A DNA stretch of 64,000 bases from Turritopsis dohrnii (lineage: Eukaryota; Cnidaria; Hydrozoa; Anthoathecata; Oceaniidae): assembly GCA_027922465.2 (NCBI GenBank), contig BQMF02000057.1:248001-312000 (forward strand). Reading direction: 5' to 3'. The position numbers were made by a program, and so were the translations under genes. This document shows positions 49,179 to 60,174 of the stretch, in pieces (position 1 is the stretch's first letter; each line of letters begins with the position of its first letter). The notes below the pieces were generated by a model. The model was not told where the DNA came from. It was given only the letters and a program-made list of their open reading frames with translations, and ran no database searches.

Positions 49179-49270
49179 AACCTCGAACCCAGGGTCTCTT
49201 GTCTTTTCGATATATACGGATAGCCGCTATCCATATATCGAAAAGGCAAGAGACCCTGGGTTCGAAGTTG
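49179..49270. repeat. Palindromic MITE, GAACCCAGGGTCTCTTG family
   Basis: Near-perfect hairpin of about 40 bp arms (CGAACCCAGGGTCTCTTG.CTTTTCGATATAT) around GGATAGC. A diverged half copy lies at about 27735-27785 inside the CCGTAAA element, so this is a dispersed family. Confidence 0.8.
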
Positions 49271-50188
49271 TTCTATGGGCACAAACTGCTTAGCGTTGAC
49301 GAGATTAAATAGCATAGCAACTATTTTTCATTAATGTCAAAGAATATGTTTAATGAATGTATATTAGTATTTCGTTTGAATGGACCATGGAGTCAGTTAT
49401 GGAAACTTTGAGATCCTAAATCTTTTTGAATGATTTTTCAATTTTCAATTATTCATGATCAACACACACAAAAATATTTCTAACAGGTTGTTAGAATCAA
49501 AATACAGAAGTATATTGAAAAGAAAGACGTTTAATAGATTTTGGATTTTTTTCTCAAGTTGAAGAGGTATGATGGTCATGAAATGATTATAAAATGATTA
49601 AAATTAATCACAAATTTATTAAAAATGCAACCAAAAATAGTTTTAACACTGAAGATGTAGCTGTTTTAAAGCTTCGTAAAAAACTTTTAGAATTTTAAAC
49701 AAGTGTTTTTTAACATCATTTTTTAGTTGGCTTGACTTTGGATGAATTATTAAAGTTTATTATTAAGGAAGCTTTCCGAAATCTTACATCATCATCAGGC
49801 ACGTATATACTCGGCTTTTTTGTCTATTTTTCAAAGATTTTTTACAAGCACCGCTAGTCAATCAAATAAGAAGTGATACACCAAAATATAGGTAAAGGAT
49901 TCCTATATTCAGAAATTATTAATTCATAATTATTCGATCAAAAAATATTTTTTGTGAAACATCGGTACGTTTTTTTGACTCACCCGGTATATATATCTGG
50001 CAATGCCTGATGATAACACAATATAAATATCATAATGTTATATATATAATTAAAATATATAATGATAATATTAAAATTTGAGTCTTCTGCTCTTAATCAG
50101 TTCATAACGATGGCGAAGATGATCTGTTTTCGGGTTTGTTTTAATAGGATAGAACCAAACAAAATGCTATCACCTATACTTACAATTA
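49271..50188. other. Intergenic, with one hammerhead-like motif
   Basis: No gene recognised. On the minus strand at 49799-49770 CTGATGA is followed about 15 bases later by GGAAAGC, resembling a Penelope-element end. AT dinucleotide tracts near 49985-50075. Confidence 0.35.
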
Positions 50189-50362
50189 CAGTCGAATCTC
50201 TATAATTCGAACCTCCATAATTCGAACTTTCTCTAATTCGAACGAATTTCATGTTCCCTTCACCTATCATTACTTTGTAAATGAACCTCCCTAATTCGAA
50301 CTTTCCATAAATGGAACGTTTTTGTCGGTCCCTTCAATGATCGAATTAGAGAGAGTTTACTG
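50189..50362. mobile_element. Pogo/Tigger-like MITE, 174 bp
   Basis: CAGTCGAATCTCTATAATTC at the left and its diverged complement at the right, with TA on both sides. CAGT-RGAATC-CTATAATTCGAAC termini and a TA duplication are typical of pogo-group mariner-like MITEs. Internal copies of TAATTCGAAC. Confidence 0.82.
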
Positions 50363-50507
50363 TACTAAAAGAACCAATGAAAAAAACTTTAATTTATGGA
50401 TTTATATCATTGGAAAAAGTGAAGCACATGGGCTTGCAATATTGTATAAAGTATTATTGAAATTTTCTGAGAGAGAGGATTTTTCTTTATAGTTTTTGAT
50501 CGCAGCC

Positions 50508-51550
50508 ATGGAAAGAAGCACTTTCCGAGTTTTAATTCTTTTGATGATGATTGCATCTTTTGTGGCGGTAATCGTCAGCTCATCGGGAAATCATTGGATA
50601 AAAGTTGCTGGCATCAATTCTGGTTTATGGCAGGAATGTGAAGATGGGAAGTGCCACAAAATCGAACGTCGTGGTATGCGAAGTTAGCTTTTTCTACATC
50701 CGTCATTAGCTGCGTCTTTTTATAACTCCATTCCAACGTTTTTATCATTTAGAATTTCTTCCTGTCGTTCGAGCTGCTTTGGCAGTTGGCTTGGCTCTGT
50801 TGGGTATTTCGACCTTATATTATGTAGGCATGGTAGCAAGACCGCGCCTTTTTGGTTCGATGTGTATGAGTGTCTTTCTTGGGTTAGCAGGTAAAAAAAT
50901 AAACTTCTTATCATGTATTTAGCTATTCACTAAATATTTCGCTTTATGCTCTGGTTATTTCTAAAAAGCATTTTTTTATTGAAATTGTGTATAAAAGTGC
51001 ACTCATTCACAGTGATTGTTTAGCAAATGTGCCGGCTGAGTAGCTATCAGCCTTTTACGACATCTATGGTATGTCCCGAAAATAACTCCCTTCAGTGTAT
51101 TCATCAGATAAATCGTCGTTATCACATTAATGCGGTAAAAACACTTATTTATCTAACAATTAAATATTTGAACAAATGAGGCCAACCCTAAGCCTTACCC
51201 TCACTAACCCAAACACATTTCACAAGGTTTACACCGTAAACGTCTGATGATGACGATTTATCAGACGAATATATTGGAAAGGCTTTAAGACACAAATCCG
51301 TTTGATGGACAAACTTGCAACCCAGAGTAGTGATATGTGATTCTTCACTGTTTTAGCATTTTCGCTTTGTGTTGGTTTATCCGTCTACACGTATTACGAT
51401 AGTGAAAATTTCACTAACAGTTTTAATTACCATTGGTGTTTCTTCTTGGCTTGGCTTGGCTTCATCTTCTCGGTTGTCGCAACTGGCTTGGCATGCCATG
51501 ATGCGAGAAAACCTTCTTCACCTTACGAAAATGCAATTCGACTGGCATAA
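50508..51550 (+). CDS. Claudin/PMP22-like four-transmembrane protein, three exons
   Basis: 165-residue membrane protein. Exons 50508-50673, 50753-50890 and 51357-51550, introns both phase 1. TM1 is the hydrophobic run LILLMMIASFVAVIV. The first extracellular loop has the family signature W...GLW..C....C (HWIKVAGINSGLWQECEDGKC, residues about 29-49). TM2 (AALAVGLALLGISTLYYVG), TM3 (MCMSVFLGLAG/AFSLCVG, split by intron 2) and TM4 (FFLAWLGFIFSVVATGLA) follow, then a short cytoplasmic tail ending NAIRLA. Length fits PMP22/EMP/claudin proteins (160-230). Members form junctional strands or shape membranes; which role applies here cannot be told. AATAAA signals occur at 51599 and 51813. The claudin vs PMP22/TMEM subfamily assignment is open; the tail lacks the YV PDZ ligand of most claudins. 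Confidence 0.87.
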
Positions 51551-51942
51551 AGTCTATGTTACTTACACACAGCACCACGAAGAAGATTAATAATAGAAAA
51601 TAAATAAGAAAGAATTTTGATGCATATGACGATGTACCCATATGTACGAAGAGCTTTGTGCTACCCGATTATTATTTATTTCTTATGATAACACAAGTAC
51701 ATTATGGTTTTAATCAAGATCAATAATGAAGATCAATATTGAAGATCAATAATGCGCTATTGAAGAACATTACTACTGAAGGATAATCAACTAACAAAAA
51801 AGAAAGATTATAAATAAAACATTTTTGTTGTGTAAAACGTTTTAATTGAAAATAGGGGCACAGAATTTTATTTTACCAGCATGTTAATGTAAATACAACG
51901 TTTACATTAGACAATTAAATTGATTATTTCATTAAGAATATA
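51551..51942. other. 3' flank of the claudin-like gene
   Basis: Contains two AATAAA signals (51599-51604, 51813-51818) and a short repeat AAGATCAATAATGAAGATCAATATT at about 51717-51760, here three units of GAAGATCAATA. No gene. Confidence 0.4.
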
Positions 51943-52553
51943 CCTTAAGTGGATAAAATTTGGCGCGGATTTAATTACTCACTCGACCGAAATGTTTGAT
52001 TACGCGTGGATAATTTCGCGGTTCAGCCCTTTCTGGAAAATTTAACGTGGATTTAATTTCGTGGACAAGCGAAAAGAAAGTAATTTTGAAAAAAATCAAG
52101 TTTTAAGCATAACTTGGAGATGCTCTGCTTTGCTTTACTTTTCAAAACAACTATTTATATTTAACATTTACTTATTTTAAAATCAAAAACTTTTCTGTCT
52201 TCTCCCATGTTTACAACTTCATTGGTTAATCTTCATCTTCTTTACACCGAGCCGAAAGATGAAGAGATCCTAGGCTCGTTTTTATTGGAGGAGAAATCGG
52301 CCTCAAAATCGACAACAAAAGTTACAAGAAATGGGGGAAGTATCATCAAAACGAAGGGAAAAAAGCAAAAATCCGCTAAATACCCCACAATCGGGAGAAC
52401 CACGTTGTAAAAATATTTAGAGATATCAGAAATTGATTAAAAATTGTTTTTTAGTCCTTATCATAACAGAGAAAGAACATCATAATAAAATAATTTGAAA
52501 ATTATGTCTCAAAAAAATAAATTTAATCCACGCGAAATTTTATCCACTTAAGG
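51943..52553. mobile_element. TA-flanked MITE with CCTTAAGTGGATAAAATTT termini
   Basis: The left and right 25-30 bp are reverse complements (CCTTAAGTGGATAAAATTT) with TA outside both ends. Internal TTTCGCGG/GTGGATAATTTCGC units. Same family as 29827 and 39705. A 67-codon ORF within it is basic and low-complexity and not convincing. Confidence 0.85.
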
Positions 52554-54599
52554 TACGCATTGTTTTGTTTTCATTTCTAAAATTACATAGCAAAATGTTC
52601 ATATCGTTTGGTGAGAATTATTTTCCATTTTTGGAAAAAACGAGCCCCGATTGTTTTCAACCTTTTCAGGATTATTTTGTTCTTTCTCCTTGAGCTTTTT
52701 CCAAAAACAAGCGCAAAATCTTCTTCAAACAACAGTCTTATCTTGTTGATTTCTCAAAGATTTAGTGAGGTTATGAGTTTTAAAATTTAAAATTAAGACC
52801 AGCTACTCATTAAAACTTTGCAGTCTGCTGAACCACAAGAAGAAGAAGAAGATGCTGACTATTTTACAGGAGTTTAGCACCATCTTTCAGAAAGATGAAG
52901 CCTAAAAAAACCTGAATTGCTAAGATTGAGATACAATAAATTTTGCTGAAATACGAATTTGGCGACTAAAAGATCGTCATCAAACAAGATTGAATAAAGT
53001 TTGTTTTATGAAAAAAAATTAACAACAGTTAACAACAATAGATAGCAGCTCGTCAAATTTTGCAGGACTCATCCTGAACATTTGGTAAAAAATTCCATGT
53101 TCTGCAAGTCTACTTTAAAGCACCAATGAACTCTCCTTTTTCTTTCCTGTCTTTGTATATAGGTCTGACCCAAAATCTTTTATCAAAAGATATAAAAAGT
53201 GTAAATGTCTCAATCTCGCTTGTCTTCTTCGTAACAAAACCAATACCAAAATTCTTCGTCTATTCAAAGCAGCCGCCATAATTGCTTATGTTTTGATTTG
53301 TTTTTCCCGTGACCTTGACGTAATTATTGACGTCACCACAGACCAATAAGATCAAAGAACGAAAAATGTAGCGCAATGAGCGCAATGAGTGGAGACCGGC
53401 CTTAACTCATCAAGGTATTCATTAGATAATTTTTCACGTGCTATCCAGTGGCCATACAACTGAACCCAAGTTCGCGCACGCGTAGTACTGCATTACAATT
53501 CAAATGACCCATACTTAAGTGAAATGATGGAAGGTCTTAACCAAGTAAATTTTAAGGGTCTATGCAGTCAGGCTTTTATCTTCCGTTATTGTGTTATCTA
53601 ACGTTTTTGAGCGAAAAGAAGTTCTTACTATAAGCATATGTCAGTTCTCTATAACATGTACTATCAGAGAAGGACGTTTTCGCTTATACAGTCATTTCGT
53701 CACTATATTAATTAAAAAATTGTGCCAACGAGAAGCTAAGCTAAGTACTCCTCCCAAGTAGGTGAAGCTGTAAGAACTATTAGAGTACAACTGGTTATTT
53801 TTTGACAACGAGACTAATTGCGTTTGTATTAACAGTCTCTTACTGCACTGGAAGAGTTACTTGGCGAAGACTTTAATGTGTTCTTCCTAATTATGGCTCA
53901 TTGTGCTCTTTAAAAAGATGCTAATCTTTTTTACTGCGCATGCGTGATTTTGGGTTTTATTATATGGAAACGTGATAGCACTTGAAAATTTACCTAGTAA
54001 AGACCTTCATGTATTTGGCCTAATTATACTTGAACTACGTGCAACAAACATCGGTTCAGATGTCTCTCTTTCTCACAAACCACTCTCTGTACATCGATTG
54101 CTTTTGAACTACTTTTGGTAGTGGCATTTAAGACTGAAAGAAATCTAAATCGATCTTACATGAAAGAAGTTGTTTTCTTTCCGTGAGTCAAATCCTTACA
54201 GTCTCCGCAGTGGCAAGTCACTAGTGCGTAGGCGGCCGTTTAGTACAAATTTGGTCTAAATAACATATCCCATATTGGTGCTCAACTTTGAGATTTGCTC
54301 CCACTTAAGGTAAAGTATGCACAGACAACTGAATCATTCCGAGCAATGCTTAAGTCATTACCGAGCCTCCATTGGAATATTGCCTGTGTACCAAGTATAT
54401 AAAACATATATACAACATATAGATATACTACCTGATTATCACATTGATTTATTTTTTACATAGTTTTTATTTATTTCAACAGAACTAGTCGAATTAAATT
54501 AGCTTAATAAGCTAAAGTATTTTAAGATTTTTTAATGATTTTATTGTATATTTGTAATCGACTTTAAATAAATGTAACAACGACAACAAATTGACATCA
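52554..54599. other. Intergenic, one exon-like piece only
   Basis: At 52823-52877 a CTTTGCAG acceptor is followed by an open frame rich in Glu (EEEEDADYFTGV, then TAG). This could be a final coding exon, but no upstream exons in the right frame were found. GCGCAATGA is tandemly duplicated near 53373-53390. Otherwise nothing recognised. Confidence 0.3.
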
Positions 54600-54990
54600 A
54601 ATTTCCTATTAGTGTTTCAAGATCGCCAATATCATTGGCATATGCTCCTTGTTTTGTGTCATTAGATGATACGTTGTCAAGAAGAGATATTAGTGCATAT
54701 AAGGGCATTGCGGTTGGGTCTCTTTGCGTGTACTTTTGATGTTATTTCCACTTTGCTTCCTGTTACAAACAGGCGAGGATGTTGCTGATAGCAGTTGTTT
54801 GCTGCCATTGACATACCATTTTAAGGTTGTGGAGAATCACCTTTCCATTGATTCTATTAAATGCACTATCAGCATCAACTAAGAGAACCACATCACAGTC
54901 ATCTTCTTCATAGATGGAGCGAAAAGCATGCACAAATGCCTTGCTGCCAGATTTTTTACCTCGCGCATAGTTGTGATACAACTGGTGATA
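54600..54990 (-). pseudogene. Reverse transcriptase fragment of uncertain class
   Basis: Minus-strand frames read GSKAFVHAFRSIYEEDD, VVLLVDADSAFNRINGKVILHNL and, after a frameshift near 54735, QRDPTAMPLYALISLLDN and GAYANDIGDLETL. LVDA..AFN is RT palm motif A and TQGDP.AM..YA is a motif seen in a group of invertebrate RTs. The normal YADD is YAND here, so the active site is lost. A short dead fragment. Confidence 0.75.
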
Positions 54991-56168
54991 CTATTGTTGA
55001 CGTCAACCTTCACAATTTTCAGAACCTTGAATTTTCTAATTAACTAAAAGTTTATTATGAAAATGTTTAAACTGTGATCTTGATGTTGTCCGTCGTGACA
55101 CGTGGGAAAGTCCTTCTTTATTGCTTAATCATTGCAAATATTTTTACGTCTAATTAAAAATGCGTAAGAATCTAAGATACAAAAGGAAAGGACCATTCAG
55201 TGGTCAGTGGGCTGGAGATTGTTTTTTGTTTTTTTTAAAAAAAGGGGGTTGTGGGGAGGTCTCTTCTCAAACGATGACGTCAGCTGAGGGGGAGGGGGCA
55301 ACGCTAAGTTGACGCAGGTTGACAGAGGGAGGAAGGGGGGAGTCAAAAATCTTGAAAAAATTGCTGACGTCATTTGTGAACAATCCCTTTCTGCAGTGGA
55401 AGTGACGGCAATATCCATTAGAGTTTTAAGTGACAGTTGATGAAGAGAAGAAGTAGTTTTCCTTTGTGAGAAGTCTTTGTTGCGTTGCTTCTGGAATGTC
55501 TTCGGAACTGTGTTCTTCTCTTCTGTGTTTTTGTCCTCGTTTTGTCCCATAATCCGAGATTATCACGGGGACAAAAATGTTTTGCTTAATCAGTAGCATT
55601 TCAGAAAATGGGCAGTTCCTCCAGGGTTGGTTACCCGAGCCCACCGAAAATCCTAGATTCCTGAGAATTAAGAGAATGATAGCAAAATATAGAGTGAAAA
55701 ACTTTCTCTAGATTGCTGTGTTTATGGTTTTGTCAGTGATGAACAATAAAACAAAGTTCAAGAGAAAAATTTGAAGACGTCTTTTGTGATAGATAAGATA
55801 CAATGAAGTGCCAGTCCCGATAAAATCGAAAGCAAGTCTTCGTTCTTTAACGTTTGCTTCCTCCTTTTGTTCTTGACATGTTCCATTTTCTTATTTCACG
55901 CCCGCCCGCCACCTTTAACCGCCAAAGACAGATTATTGCTTCTGTGCATGCTCAAAAAACAAATAAAAGCGCGCGGATTTTTCTCCCGCCAGAGTTTGTT
56001 TTTGTCAACAAAGGTAGGTCGACCACCTGGTGGGCTTTCAAAATTTCCCAAAATTACAATGCATTGTGGTCGAAATCCTAGATACCTCTATACTCCGATT
56101 CGAAAACACCCTTCGAAATCGAAAGAAGCAATCCATGCTAGAGAATATCTATCTGATATAACTTTGTG
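54991..56168. other. Upstream region of the kinase-caspase gene
   Basis: No supported gene. Some open frames are explained by low stop-codon density in GA-rich sequence (55200-55620). It probably includes the promoter or 5' UTR of the next gene. Confidence 0.3.
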
Positions 56169-59165
56169 ATGGATAAAAAAAAGTCATGGTTGGAGTCTTC
56201 AATGAGGCGTCTAAAACTGGAATATGTGATTAGGCTGATTAAACAAGCCCTATTCAATCCACATCATGCTCCTAGTTTTGCTTCAACACAGTTACAAAAT
56301 ATAAAGATGGACATGGAAGCTCCAGCATTGGCAGAAAAAATTTGCCAGATAAACAATTTATCGCCAACATTGAAAAAAGCTTGCTGCGAAGCATTAGAGC
56401 TTTCTGATGATTTAAATCACATAAAGTTTGGTGATGAAATTACCGACAAAAATTTTAAAGACATTTTTAAACGTGGATGTGATATATTGGATGGTCTTGA
56501 ATCACCAATTTCGGAGTCCGAAAAAGCACTTATTCAGTCGTTATACCATCAAAAAACAACAACTGAAAACATCAGCAAACATCAAAAAACATCAACTGAA
56601 AATGACGATGACATGCCAGTTGCAATTGACACACCAGGGTTTATGCTAGAAAGTCATGATCAAAAGCTTTTAGAAATATTGTCACAACAATACAGTCCAG
56701 ATAAAAGGGATGTCGACCCTGAGGTATTAGAACGTTGTCTGAAATTGATTTGCTTGATAGTGAACTGTAATAGATAGAATTGAGGATGCAGTGCAGTGTG
56801 CTGCTGTTGGCAAGTGTGAATCTTCCATAAAACGTTGTTAAAAAGAACAACAACAGAAATAACAAAAATTGTTAGAGTAACTTCGTTAATAAAAGAATTT
56901 TATGGTTTGTTATCAAAATCCGCTGGAATGTCACAAATACAGTAGAATCCCGATAACTCGAACCCCCACAGGACCGAGAAAATAGTTCGACTTATCGAAT
57001 GTTCGAGTTATCGGGGGTATTTTATGAGAAAGTATTGGTGAAGGGGAATTCAAAATTGGTTCGAGTTATTGAAAGTTCGAGTTATCGGGGGTTCGAGTTA
57101 TCGGGATTCTACTGTACTACTTGAATGCTACAAAATGGTATAACAACTATATATACCTTACATTTGGTATTGTTAAAAACCCAATAACTCTCTGTGATCT
57201 TTTTCACTTTGCCTTCACTTAATAAAACCTTTTTGTAGAAGTATATTTTTTAGTTCCATGAAAAAAGATTTATATATTTATTTATTTAGTATTTGACAGA
57301 AAGTTTTCCTTTCTTTGGTCCTTGATAAAAAAAACACATCATTCATTTTACAGTAAAAATGTAGTTTTTACAGAACGCACTAGTATATACGCAAGTGTTT
57401 TAATGCAATATTTTTCCTTCAATGAAAAAGGGACACAATTGAAGCCAGTTTTTCCTTTAAGACATTCATGCAGTCTTGTTTGATGTATTTTTTCTTTGAC
57501 GTGTACACTAAAGGTGTTAGGGTTATGCTGATGGTATGTGTATTTTAAGTGAATTTTCTGTTATAGGTGTTTGCCGCAAAGCAAATGAAAACTTGGACCA
57601 ACTTGAAAAGCATTGTGAAACAGGGAAAACGTTGGTTGCATCAGCAGGAAATGAGTTCAAGTGCAATACTTTGTTCAATAAGAAAATTCACATTGCCCAA
57701 GCCAAGCAGAATATTTTCTTGGGTTATCATGGAACCTTTGGATGGGTTGGAGTCAAGTGGTGTGTGTTTGAAACTAAGAAAAACCAAGAAAAATCACTTC
57801 AATGTATTAAGAAACTTTCAGGCTATAATGCACATTGCAATGTTATTACATTCATTGATAGCTACTATTGAAGATTCAGTGGCTCTTGGTTGCTACAACA
57901 TCGTATCTTTGTGTGAAGAAAATTTAGATCAGTACATCAGAAAGCTCATATCAACTAACAAGTATTCTGGCGACACTCAGCAAAAAATAATCTGCGAACT
58001 CTTAAGGGGCCTTGAGTTTTTGCACAGTGAAAATGTGGTACACAGAGATCTTAAGCCAAGTAATGTTTTGATTGACAAGCACGGAACATTAAAGATTTCT
58101 GATTATGGCATCAGTGGAGAAATAGATCCTGAAATGAGTAAAAAAACAAGTGGTGTGGGAACAGTTTACTGGCAACATCCTGACTTGATTGGTGAAAGCA
58201 AAGTTTCAGTGAAAAAGTATCATGATGTATGGGCATGCAATATGTTAATTTTTTACATTACTTCTTCAGGCCAACATCCATTTCGTGAAGCAGATGAAAA
58301 CATCGAATCCGATCAAGAATACAGACAGCGATTGCGTAACCTGGAGTTCAAAAGTACACTCCCCAATGACAATCATCAGAAATTAATTGAGAGGTTTTTT
58401 TCAAATCTTCTCAATCAAAACAAGAAAAATATCACTATTACAGATTTGAGGAAATCCACAACCAGAGAATTAAATTTGATGAATCTACCTTCAACTGAAG
58501 GTGCACGACATGCCCTACTAGTGGCAATCGACTACACTAATGTAACAGATCAATTGGAACAACAACTGCTCTCTGCAAATGCTGATGTTACAGTAATTAA
58601 GCATGCCCTTTCAAGATGTAAATTTAACGTCCAAGCAAACACCATTGAACCACCTCTTGATAACGTAAATGAGGAAGGCCTCATGCAAAATATTGACCAG
58701 GTCTTAAAGAAGGTTGAGTCCAAAGAAAAAAAGGCTTTGATATGGTTCCATATTTCCTGCCACGGTTTTTATCAAGAAGGTGATACTTTTCTGGTTTTAC
58801 CTGGCGGTTCAACATCAGTTAAAGCAATCCTGAAGCGTTTTAATAGAGGTACTCACAATATACATGTTGTTGCTACCATCGATGCTTGTAGGGGGGGTCA
58901 TGTAAGTTCTACTGAGGTTACTCAAGAAATTACTCCTAAGAACACAGTCATGTATAGCTGTCGAAAAGGTGAAAAAGCATTTGACACTCGGGGTCTTGTT
59001 GAATCAGGAAAGTTTCATTTTACTCCATTTTGTGGTAAGCTGGCAGAGAATTTAATCCCTGGCCAAACATTAAAAGAATGTTTGATGAAAGTACAAGCTG
59101 AACTGGCATCTACATTAGGACGACCAGATTTACAATGCCATGGAACTCCACATTATGTATTATAA
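56169..59165 (+). CDS. IRE1/RNase L-like kinase fused to a caspase-like (C14) domain
   Basis: Exon 1 from ATG 56169 to about 56766 (199 codons) is mostly helical and unrecognised. Exon 2 starts at 57567 after GTTATAG. In its first 300 bases one frame reads a kinase N-lobe (FLGYHGTFGWVGVKW, later HCNVITFIDSYY). A single extra T near 57869 then shifts to the frame that runs to 59165: CEENLDQYI, IVHRDLKPSNVLI-type HRD loop (VHRDLKPSN, 58038-58064), SDYG in place of DFG (58098-58109), GTVYWQHPDLIG, and HDVWACNMLIFYITSSGQHPF, the last like IRE1. No KEN ribonuclease follows. Instead, from about 58503 come ALLVAIDYTN, WFHISCHGFYQEGDTFLVLP (His at 58761) and ATIDACRGG (Cys at 58887), the His/Cys dyad layout of C14 proteases, then MYSCRKGEKAFD. 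DACRGG differs from the caspase QACRG. An intact protein would be about 730 residues. The frame break may be an assembly error or a true lesion. The intron holds a pogo-like MITE; AATAAA at 59553. Confidence 0.8.
56940..57114. mobile_element. Pogo/Tigger-like MITE in the kinase-caspase intron
   Basis: CAGTAGAATCCCGATAACTC and its perfect complement at the right end, TA on both sides, with two more GTTCGAGTTATCGGG units inside. 175 bp, well conserved, so recent. Confidence 0.9.
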
Positions 59166-60068
59166 AACTCGATGTAACCTACTCATTTTAGGTTGTTTGG
59201 CATTTTGTTGGTTTTTTAATGCTTCCTTGTTTTGACCTGGGGTGACTTTTTTTTGCTTGAACATTTTTCAACTTAATTTTGTTTTCAGAATTCATATCCT
59301 ACATATTTTTGTTTTACAAGGAAATTCGGATTCATGTTTATCTTAATTTTTTAAAACAATAATGTGAGCCTTTGCTTGTTCTTTTCCACAGCAGTATTGG
59401 ATTGGATTTTTCAACGACCTTCTTTCCTCTTATGATGTGATCACTTTTTTGTCAGACTCATGCTCTTAAGAAGAGAAATAGAATTTGTATAGAGAAGGTG
59501 TGGAAGATAAGAAGTCTCACTGTTCTTTAGCATAGAATAGAATAGAATTATAAATAAAATAATATTTATTTGTCACAAAAAAAATTAAATACCAAGCATA
59601 TAACATTCGCACACAATCATTACACACAATCAGTACCTATCATTAATCAATATATAAAAAACTCAGCACAAAGTATAAATGAGACGAAATAATTTATATA
59701 ATTTTAAATTTTATACCTCGATAATTTGATACCAATTTTGCTATTTCAGTATATTTTATTGTCAAACACGTGTAACTGAAAGATAATTCGTAATTGTTGT
59801 TATTATTATTATTATTATTCGTGATACATGTTCTGTTTTCTTATCCTTTAAGTAGTCCCACCATCATGCAAGTCCAAACAGGAGAATATGCATGCTATGA
59901 AATCATCTGCTAAGTCTAAATGAGACCTTGATATTTCTTTCCGAAACGGTGACTGCACACTGCCCTTCTAGAATCGCCTTACTAATGCAATATTTTATGG
60001 AGCTACAAGTGGACACGATCTCGGTGGACAGTGTTGAAAAATACATAAGTACATTTCGATAGAACTCA
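59166..60068. other. 3' flank with AATAAA and an (ATT)n microsatellite
   Basis: AATAAA at 59553-59558 is a candidate polyadenylation signal for the kinase-caspase gene. TAGAA is tandemly repeated near 59535-59548. (ATT) repeats at about 59798-59818. No gene. Confidence 0.5.
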
Positions 60069-60136
60069 CTATTCCAATGAAAGCGCTCTTCATCGCAGTG
60101 TCCTATTCCAATGAAAGCGCTCTTCATCGCAGTGTC
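60069..60136. repeat. Exact 34 bp tandem duplication
   Basis: 60069-60102 and 60103-60136 are identical head-to-tail copies beginning CTATTCCAATGAAAGCGCTC. Confidence 0.95.
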
Positions 60137-60174
60137 TTCAACGATTGATGTTACACAAGCTATTGGTTCACGTA

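Noticed and set aside
52823..52877. Possible alternative last exon of the claudin-like gene
   Set aside because: The claudin-like gene has its own stop and polyadenylation signals at 51550-51818, no donor in its last exon leads to this segment, and a MITE lies between.
55197..55644. Overlapping minus-strand ORFs of 72-117 codons
   Set aside because: GA/TC-rich low-complexity DNA with few stops. Pro/Thr/Lys-rich products with no domain and no splice logic.
57567..57871. Reading the first 300 bases of exon 2 in the same frame as the caspase part
   Set aside because: This frame is open but shows no kinase N-lobe features. The alternative frame gives the Gly-rich loop, VGVKW and NVITF, so I prefer a frame break near 57869.
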